Origin: Tubulanus polymorphus
Taxonomy: Eukaryota > Nemertea > Palaeonemertea > Tubulaniformes > Tubulanidae
Direction of reading: 5' to 3'
DNA: 64,000 nt
NCBI RefSeq assembly: GCF_964204645.1
Contig: NC_134028.1
Span: forward strand, 558,001 to 622,000
Positions 57,201-64,000 of this stretch are shown here, in pieces; position 1 is the first letter of the stretch, and each line of letters begins with the position of its first letter. Both the position numbers and the translations under genes were made by a program. The notes under the pieces are model-generated. The model was given only the letters and a program-made list of their open reading frames with translations. It ran no database searches and was not told the DNA's origin.

Positions 57201-60200
57201 GATTATGCAAATACAGTAATTAATAAATGATGTTAATTAATGTATGCGAATTAATTAGATATATGTCTCAGTACGTACTGTATGTCCTGAGTGTATTAAG
57301 TTATACATAGTGTGTTTATTTCTGATATCACAGTTTCAACAATTTCAGCTAGAAATTGGTGATGTAATAAAACAAGTGAACGATACTGATGTCTCCTCTA
57401 TGACGACTAAAGAGGGTAGGCACTATACAGGCTCTCTATTCACCTCTCTATTTATACCTCTCTTTCTCTATACTTCAGTCTCTAGTTTACTCTATGATTT
57501 ATTATTGATCAATGGTTTCATCTGTTTCAACATTGAATACAGTATGATATTTGATAGGGATTAAATACATCTCTGATCAGGGTCAGGGTTGATCAGGTTC
57601 CAGATACATCTCTGATCAGGGTCAGGGTTGATCAGGTTTCAGATACATCTCTGATCAGGGTCAGGGTTGATCAGGTTTCAGATACATCTCTGATCAGGGT
57701 CAGGGTTGATCAGGTTTCAGATACATCTCTGATCAGGGTCAGGGTTGATCAGGTTTCAGATACATCTCTGATCAGGGTCAGGGTTGATCAGGTTTCAGAT
57801 ACATCTCTCATCAGGGTCAGGGTTGATCAGGTTTCAGATACATCTCTGATCAGGGTCAGGGTTGATCAGGTTCCAGATACATCTCTGATCAGGGTCAGGG
57901 TTGATCAGGTTTCAGATACATCTCTGATCAGGGTCAGGGTTGATCAGGTTTCAGATACATCATCTCTGTGAACTGTGTTGTGTAAACCTTTGATCAATAA
58001 ATAGTTTGCATGATAGTTCAGTTATATTGCTGTATTGTATCTGATCTTGGGGGCAGACAGACAGACAGACAGACAGACGGACAGACAGACAGGAGGGCTA
58101 GCAGGTCTGTAGGCTGATATGCAGGCTCGCTGGCTGACTGATTTTATGTAATTTTTAAACATTTCTAGTTTTTGTCTTTTACAGTTTGTTCTTCAATACT
58201 GTTCCCGACAGATCCCCCCCCCCAAACTGACCTCCTTGCTCCCTACCGACCACCCTCCTTAACTGGCCTCACTCCCTTCAGATGCCCCCCTCCCTCCCCA
58301 CTAAACTGCCTCCTCGCTCCCTATGGACCAGCCCCCTGAGCCCCCCTGCTCCCCCTATACCAGTATTTACACGTATTATATATATTTGTATTGTTTTTAT
58401 GCATGTTTACAGTTACTGCATCATCTACACAGATATTCACTATTAAAACTGATTGTTTTTTTGGTTTTATTTATTTCAGTTTTGAGACAATTAAAACAAT
58501 CAGAAGCGAAGTTAATTCTGAAGTTATTTAGAGGTAAGTCGTACCCCTCCACACACACACTGGATAGTTCCACCGTGGATAGTTCCACCGTGGATAGTTC
58601 CACCGTGGATCGTTTGTTGTTTATCATTATCTGAGTTTTTTTCCCTCATGTTTCACCGATGCGTAGATGAGGAAACCATGGAAACTGATTCTTATAAACC
58701 AGTATTGATTCACTGCAGGTTTCTCGATGTAAGTTTTCAGATTTCACTTTGAGGGGAGAGGGGGAGGAGAGGGGGGTAAGGGGAGGAGACCTGCGTGTAT
58801 GTGAATCTGTACGTGTATCTGTGTGTATCCATGTTGGTGTATCCATGTGTATCAATGAGGTTTGTTATACACGGTAATTGATATGGTTTTCAACTCAATG
58901 ACATTCAATTGAGCACTGATGGAAAAGTACTTATCGTAGTATCATTTATTGCTGTTATTAAGTACCATTATGAAAGTACTCGATATTATATTGAAGCTTT
59001 GATGCTATGAATATTTGATTACTGCCAGACTGACTGAGAGTGAGTGGGAGAGAGAGGAGAGAGAGAGAGGAGAGAGAGAGGAGAGAGAGAGAGGAGAGAG
59101 AGAGACGGAGACTACTGTTATATACAATATCAGCAGTTCAGTATATTATTAATAGATATTGATCAGACAGAGCGGTGCGACTGACTGACTGCCTGCTACA
59201 TGTGAGACACATTGACACACACAGACGGGCGACTAGAGAGACAGAGAGAGAGAGAGACTGATTTATTGATGAAATTGATGATTTATAGCTCTAACCCTCT
59301 AACCCAAACTACAGACCCGTCTCTAATTTGAAACCTGCATTGCTGATTTCACATCAGTTCACTGTCCTAGCTCTGATATAGTTTGTAAGTTCTCCCTCCC
59401 TCCTTCCCTCTCTTCTCTCTCCCTTCCCTCTCTCCTCTCTTCCCTCTCCCCTCTTCCCTCCCTCTCCCCACCTCTCTCTTCCCTCTCTCCCCTCCCTCTC
59501 CCCTCCCTATCCCCACCTCTCTCTCCCTCCCTCTCTCCCCTCTCTTTCCTCCCTCTCCCCACCTCCCTCTTCCCTCTCCCTCCCTCTTTCGATAGTCTAT
59601 AGTGTTGTCTATGTATTACCACTGTAGGTAATATGTAGATATCTCATTAATGCCATGTGTATCCTCACTCGCCCCTCGCTCTCTTTCTCTCTCTCACTCT
59701 GTAAGTGTACAAATCTGAAATCAATAATTTGTATCTGAAAAAAATGATTTCCACTGGTTTCTACTGGTCTATGTGCGTGTGTGAGAGAGGATGAATCATC
59801 AATACCACTAACACTCACTCACTGACTGAACACAGTTAGTAGTACACTCATCAAACAGTGTATCTATCATCAAACAGTGTATCTATCATCAAACAGTGTA
59901 TCATCAAACAGTGTATCAAACTGGATCCACAGCCTTCAACTTCATGGATTTTAAAGCAACTTCTTAAGAGATTGATCGACAGTTGACTGTACTGGGAATT
60001 GAGCTGCAGCTGTATGAGTGTTCACTGTAGCTGCTGCTGCTGCTGCTGCTGCACAGTTTTCTTTGTGTGTTATCACTTTGTCTTATTTCAGTCTGTTTTC
60101 ACCGGCCGGCGGGTGTCAGTTTGTCAGTCTGGTAGTCTGGATCAATGTACTGCAGCTATACACCTATAACTAACTCTTATACTGAGATCTTTAACTAATG

Positions 60201-63200
60201 TTACCATGGATATTTCTGCTGCAGTTGTATGGATTTTTCTTTGTTGGTTTAAAACGGATGAATTCTAAATCGGCATCTGTTGTAATCAGATTGTTGCCGG
60301 TGCCCGGGGACCGCCGCCGCACCCGTACTCATCCTGCCTGACTGTTGTATCATGCAGATAAAGTATTTATTGAGGATATCAGCAATTGAATAACCTCAAT
60401 TCTATATAAATGACGTTCATTAACCTAAATGAGGAATTCATCATCATCGACTAACTGTATTCATATACAACTTCTATAGTTCTTCTGACACAACCGAGCC
60501 TAGGTAGCTTACGACTAGTTGTTCAGAGCGTAAGAGTTCACAACTAGCTGGTCAGAGTTTAGCGTAGTTCAGGATTAGCGGCATCATGATCAAAGTAAAT
60601 AATTTCAGTAAGTAGTACCGGTAATATGTTCAGACACTGATATATACCGGTAATATGTTCAGACACTGATATATACCGGTTCAGACCGTGATATATACAG
60701 GTTTATATGTTCAGACCCTGATATATACAGGTTTATATGTTCAGACCGTGATATATACAGGTTTATATGTTCAGACCGTGATATATACAGGTTCATATGG
60801 TCAGACCCTGATATATACAGGTTTATATGGTCAGACCGTGATATATACAGGTTTATATGTTCAGACCGTGATATATACAGGTTTATATGTTCAGACCGTG
60901 ATATATACAGGTTTATATGTTCAGACCCTGATATATACAGGTTTATATGTTCAGACCGTGATATATACAGGTTTATATGTTCAGACCGGGATATATACAG
61001 GTTTATATGTTCAGACCGTGATATATACAGGTTCATATGGTCAGACCCTGATATATACAGGTTTATATGTTCAGACCGTGATATATACAGGTTTATATGT
61101 TCAGACCGTGATATATACAGGTTTATATGTTCAGACCCTGATATATACAGGTTTATATGTTCAGACCGGGATATATACAGGTTTATATGGTCAGACCGTG
61201 ATATATACAGGTTTATATGTTCAGACCGTGATATATACAGGTTTATATGTTCAGACCGTGATATATACAGGTTTATATGTTCAGACCGTGATATATACAG
61301 GTTTATATGTTCAGACCGTGATATATACAGGTTTATATGTTCAGACCGTGATATATACAGGTTTATATGTTCAGACCCTGATATATACAGGTTTATATGT
61401 TCAGACCGGGATATATACAGGTTTATATGTTCAGACCGTGATATATACAGGTTTATATGTTCAGACCCTGATATATACAGGTTTATATGTTCAGACCCTG
61501 ATATATACAGGTTTATATGTTCAGACCGTGATATATACAGGTTTATATGTTCAGACCGTGATATATACAGGTTTATATGTTCAGACCCTGATATATACAG
61601 GTTTATATGTTCAGACCGGGATATATACAGGTTTATATGTTCAGACCGTGATATATACAGGTTTATATGTTCAGACCCTGATATATACAGGTTTATATGT
61701 TCAGACCCTGATATATACAGGTTTATATGTTCAGACCGTGATATATACAGGTTTATATGTTCAGACCGTGATATATACAGGTTTATATGTTCAGACCCTG
61801 ATATATACAGGTTTATATGTTCAGACCCTGATATATACAGGTTTATATGTTCAGACCGTGATATATACAGGTTTATATGTTCAGACCCTGATATATACAG
61901 GTTTATATGGTCAGACCCTGATATATACAGGTTTATATGTTCAGACTGTGATATATACAGGTTTATATGTTCAGACCCTGATATATACAGGTTTATATGT
62001 TCAGACCCTGATATATACAGGTTTATATGTTCAGACCCTGATATATACAGGTTTATATGTTCAGACCGTGATATATACAGGTTTATATGTTCAGACCGTG
62101 ATATATACAGGTTTATATGTTCAGACCGTGATATATACAGGTTTATATGTTCAGACCGTGATATATACAGGTTTATATGTTCAGACCGTGATATATACAG
62201 GTTTATATGTTCAGACCGTGATATATACAGGTTTATATGGTCAGACCGTGATGTATACAGGTTTATATGTTCAGACCCTGATATATACAGGTTTATATGT
62301 TCAGACCGTGATATATACAGGTTTATATGTTCAGACTGTGATATATACAGGTTTATATGTTCAGACCCTGATATATACAGGTTTATATGGTCAGACCGTG
62401 ATGTATACAGGTTTATATGTTCAGACCCTGATATATACAGGTTTATATGTTCAGACCCTGATATATACAGGTTTATATGTTCAGACCCTGATATATACAG
62501 GTTTATATGTTCAGACCGTGATGTATACAGGTTGTTTAGACCTGGTTGAGTTTCTACTGATGCTAATGATAGTCATAAATTGACTCAGTTCTCATCTATT
62601 TAATCTGATTTCATTTAATGTTTATTATCAGTAATTGTGTGTGTGTGTGTGTGTGTACAGTATTGTATTAATGTTAGAGGATTCCTTGATTGCCACAGTA
62701 TCATTCAATCCACTGGGGACAACAGGCCGCCGGCAATAGATGCTTCCACGTGACCTTTCTAAACTCTGGACACTTGATGTTGATTTCACTTGTGTTCACT
62801 GTACTGCCTGTAGTTTATATTCATGATTCAGGACCATTTTGAAAATTTAGTGATATGTTGTATTTATAGATGTGTAGCAGGAAAATCATTAACTTGTATT
62901 TGATTTGTTTATATTTCAGACTCTGATGTAACGGCAAAAACATGGAAATATTTGAGTTCACCTCATGATATAGAAACATTGAAAGGTGCAGTTTCACAGG
63001 ATGATTTATGTGGAGTTGATGAAATCATCGCGAAATGTGAAAATAGTCCTCGACACAGAACGACATCTAAAACATTAACAGATACCGGTAGTCCTAAACA
63101 CCAGCATCATCAGCAGCAGCAGCAGCAGCTGCAGGGGTCATCATCGCGGATACCACGTCTCAATCACAGCTCGCCGCAACAATCCAGAAAATCGAAAATA

Positions 63201-64000
63201 CCAACACCAGGTTCTACTGTCGGTTCAACTGCGGGTAAAAACGTGAAAAATCTCAATAAATCTAAATTGACGACAAATAATCCCGGGCAGATTAAAGTGA
63301 AATCAACAAAACAGCAACAACAACAACAACAAATACCAGTGAGTTCTATAGGAGTAAAAACAGTTCCACAGACCACAAGCAGTAAAATCAAAAAGGTTGT
63401 GAATAAAACTAAAATAGTGCCCCCTGGTGTTAATACAAACAACTCTAAAATAGCGCCCCCTGGTGGTAATACAAACTCTAAAGCAGTGCCCCCTGGTGTT
63501 AATACAAACTCTAAAATAACACCCCCTGGTGTTAATACGAACAACTCTAAAATAAGGCCCCCTGGTGTGAATACAAACTCTAAAACAGCGCCTCCTGCTG
63601 GGAATACAAACTCTAAAATAGCGCCTCCTTGTGGCAATACCAGTAAATCGATAGCGTCTGTGAGCGATAAACAATCAATAAAAACATTGAAAACTCAAGT
63701 GAGGATAAACAGCCGAATACCAACTACGAGTTTCACTTCAAAGAGAATGGCAAATATAAATCAACAACAATTACCTTCATCGACAATAACTACACAAAAC
63801 GGAGCCTCAAAAACTGAACCCAGTGAAATCAATGAAAACGGACTGGAACCCGGAGGTAGTGGTGAGGACGAACAGGACGGACTGGAACCGGTTAATCGCG
63901 AAGAAAGAGGCTTCGAAACGTTTCTCATGACCGGAGATATGATAATCCGTAAATCAGCACCGGCATCTCAAAAACACAGTCCAACACCGGATACCAGTCC
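54228..64000 (+). CDS. PDZ-domain protein, 5' part (4 exons, runs off the window)
   Basis: Probable scaffold protein; I do not recognise the family member. Exons: 54228-54380, 57349-57415, 58480-58533, 62920-64000 (open at the end), about 452 residues in the window, phases agree. The ATG was chosen because it starts the PDZ domain almost at once (MAAAGDWIKIVCIEKDENI) and has A at -3 and G at +4. One PDZ domain: carboxylate loop GFGFSILGG, LPPVIFDILQDSPAGRC, LEIGDVIKQVNDTDVSS, EVLRQLKQSEAKLILKLF. Exon 4 is long and disordered: His/Gln runs, basic Ser/Thr-rich stretches, PPG repeats, and a more conserved-looking stretch FETFLMTGDMIIRKSA near the end. Introns 1 and 3 are filled with minisatellites. 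An in-frame upstream ATG at 54120 is possible. Confidence 0.8.
55287..55358 (+). other. Degenerate tRNA-like sequence (A box and B box)
   Basis: TAGTCTATTGG at 55294-55304 fits an A box and GGTTCGAGTCT at 55336-55346 a B box, at normal tRNA spacing. T-stem and acceptor stem pair only partly, so it is more likely a tRNA-derived SINE head or pseudogene than a working tRNA. Confidence 0.45.
55570..55715. repeat. 60-bp repeat with telomere-like CCCTAA motifs
   Basis: About two and a half copies of a 60-bp unit, each with two AACCCTAACCCTAG blocks separated by GTTCCCACT and GTTCCTGGACACTAACATTG. Isolated TTAGGG-like words also occur at 55152-55180. Interstitial, not a chromosome end. Confidence 0.85.
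55714..55789 (-). tRNA. tRNA-like sequence, probably pseudogene or SINE head
   Basis: On the minus strand TGGTCTAGTGG (A box) and GGTTCAAATCC (B box) are 43 bases apart, as in tRNAs. Five of seven acceptor pairs and four of five T-stem pairs form; the anticodon stem pairs poorly, with a loop CTGGCAA (anticodon would be GGC). Loss of the anticodon stem argues against a functional tRNA. Confidence 0.45.
56139..57127. repeat. 16-bp minisatellite, about 61 copies
   Basis: Unit close to GAGTTGTAGACACGAG with variants (ACACGACG, ACAGGTGG, ACACCAGG) and some 11-bp short copies. The 16-bp period keeps all minus-strand frames open, giving three overlapping antisense frames of about 350 codons (repeats of STT, VYN, CLQL). 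These are not genes. Confidence 0.97.
57565..57965. repeat. 39-bp minisatellite in intron 2 of the PDZ gene
   Basis: About ten copies of a 39-bp unit containing CTCTGATCAGGGTCAGGG and TTGATCAGGTT; almost identical copies (TTC/TTT and one ATCAT change). Non-coding intron between the exons ending at 57415 and starting at 58480. Confidence 0.95.
58050..58092. repeat. (CAGA)n microsatellite
   Basis: About ten copies of GACA/CAGA in intron 2 of the PDZ gene. Confidence 0.9.
58534..60655 (+). other. First part of intron 3 of the PDZ gene
   Basis: Non-coding. Holds three copies of GTGGATAGTTCCACC (58561-58608), GA-rich runs at 59040-59105 and 59239-59256, a CT-rich low-complexity stretch at 59383-59592, and four copies of a short ATCATCAAACAGTGT repeat (about 59846-59918). 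No exon recognised. Confidence 0.7.
60656..62533. repeat. 30-bp minisatellite, about 62 copies
   Basis: Unit of exactly 30 bp containing ATATATACAGGTTTATATG and TTCAGACC, with the following base triplet varying (GTG, CTG, GGG) and TGTT/TGGT changes. As 30 is a multiple of three it yields a 631-codon plus-strand frame (IYTGLYVQTV repeats) with no other gene feature. Runs of seven units recur in the same order between 61380 and 61800, a 210-bp higher-order period. Confidence 0.97.
62534..62919 (+). other. End of intron 3 of the PDZ gene
   Basis: Includes a (TG)n run at 62636-62656 and the acceptor TATATTTCAG ending at 62919. Nothing else seen. Confidence 0.7.
63405..63640 (+). repeat. Coding repeat with PPG motif in exon 4 of the PDZ gene
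   Basis: Seven copies of a 36-39-base unit encode NSKIAPPGGNT and variants (NNSKIRPPGVNT, NSKTAPPAGNT). In frame and part of the disordered region. Confidence 0.9.

Larger units (their letters stand above)
54381..57348 (+). other. Intron 1 of the PDZ gene
   Basis: Non-coding; holds a poly-G run (54541-54555), telomere-like repeats, two tRNA-like sequences and the 16-bp minisatellite listed separately. No exon recognised. Confidence 0.7.

Noticed and set aside
60656-62533. CRISPR-like array
   Set aside because: Units are directly adjacent with no unique spacers, and the context is an animal gene intron.
60688-62583. Plus-strand frame of 631 codons with IYTGLYVQT repeats
   Set aside because: 30-bp minisatellite inside intron 3 of the PDZ gene; period divisible by three keeps it open; no signal peptide, domain or splice evidence.
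63164-63674. Minus-strand frames rich in Phe/Val/Cys
   Set aside because: Antisense shadow of the PPG/Gln-rich coding exon of the PDZ gene.

Overview
The window is nuclear DNA of an invertebrate animal. It is AT-rich, with many short exons bounded by GT/AG introns of about 50-2,000 bases and an unusually heavy load of mini- and microsatellites. The gene set suggests a bilaterian, perhaps a spiralian such as a mollusc or annelid: a follistatin-like gene, a GH18 chitinase, an MRP-type ABC transporter, a short ADAMTS-like protease, a MUC4-like mucin and an ABTB2-like gene. The species placement is inference only; nothing bacterial or viral was recognised. All exon models were assembled by hand from open frames, splice signals and intron phase.

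Layout. (1) 1-6827 (+): 3' part of a follistatin-like 4/5 gene (last EF-hand, two Ig domains, C-terminal propeller-like region), with a GC-rich minisatellite in its first visible intron. (2) 8654-10825 (-): complete GH18 chitinase with an intact catalytic motif and a possible alternative membrane-anchor exon. (3) 12173-21371 (-): complete 31-exon full-length ABCC/MRP transporter with TMD0. (4) 22451-25795 (-): secreted M12B zinc metalloprotease with an ADAMTS-type disintegrin-like tail and no thrombospondin repeats. (5) 26623-42698 (-): very large transmembrane mucin of about 3,475 residues, with a 1,580-residue Ser/Thr repeat block followed by EGF, SEA, NIDO, AMOP, VWD, EGF array, SEA, EGF, membrane segment and tail. 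(6) 45940-53233 (+): ABTB2/BTBD11-like protein (histone-fold region, ankyrin repeats, BTB), carrying one apparent single-base frameshift and three tandem duplications that each span a splice junction. (7) 54228-64000 (+): 5' part of a PDZ-domain protein whose introns hold several kilobase-scale minisatellites; it runs off the window.

The genes do not form an operon or obvious pathway. Chitinase, protease and mucin are all secreted or cell-surface products lying side by side on the minus strand with the ABC transporter, which would fit an epithelial or secretory tissue, but co-expression cannot be read from sequence. The main points for follow-up are the chitinase tail splice choice, the three potential self-cleavage sites of the mucin, the repeated splice-junction duplications in the ABTB2-like gene and a fold-back element with a hammerhead-like motif.
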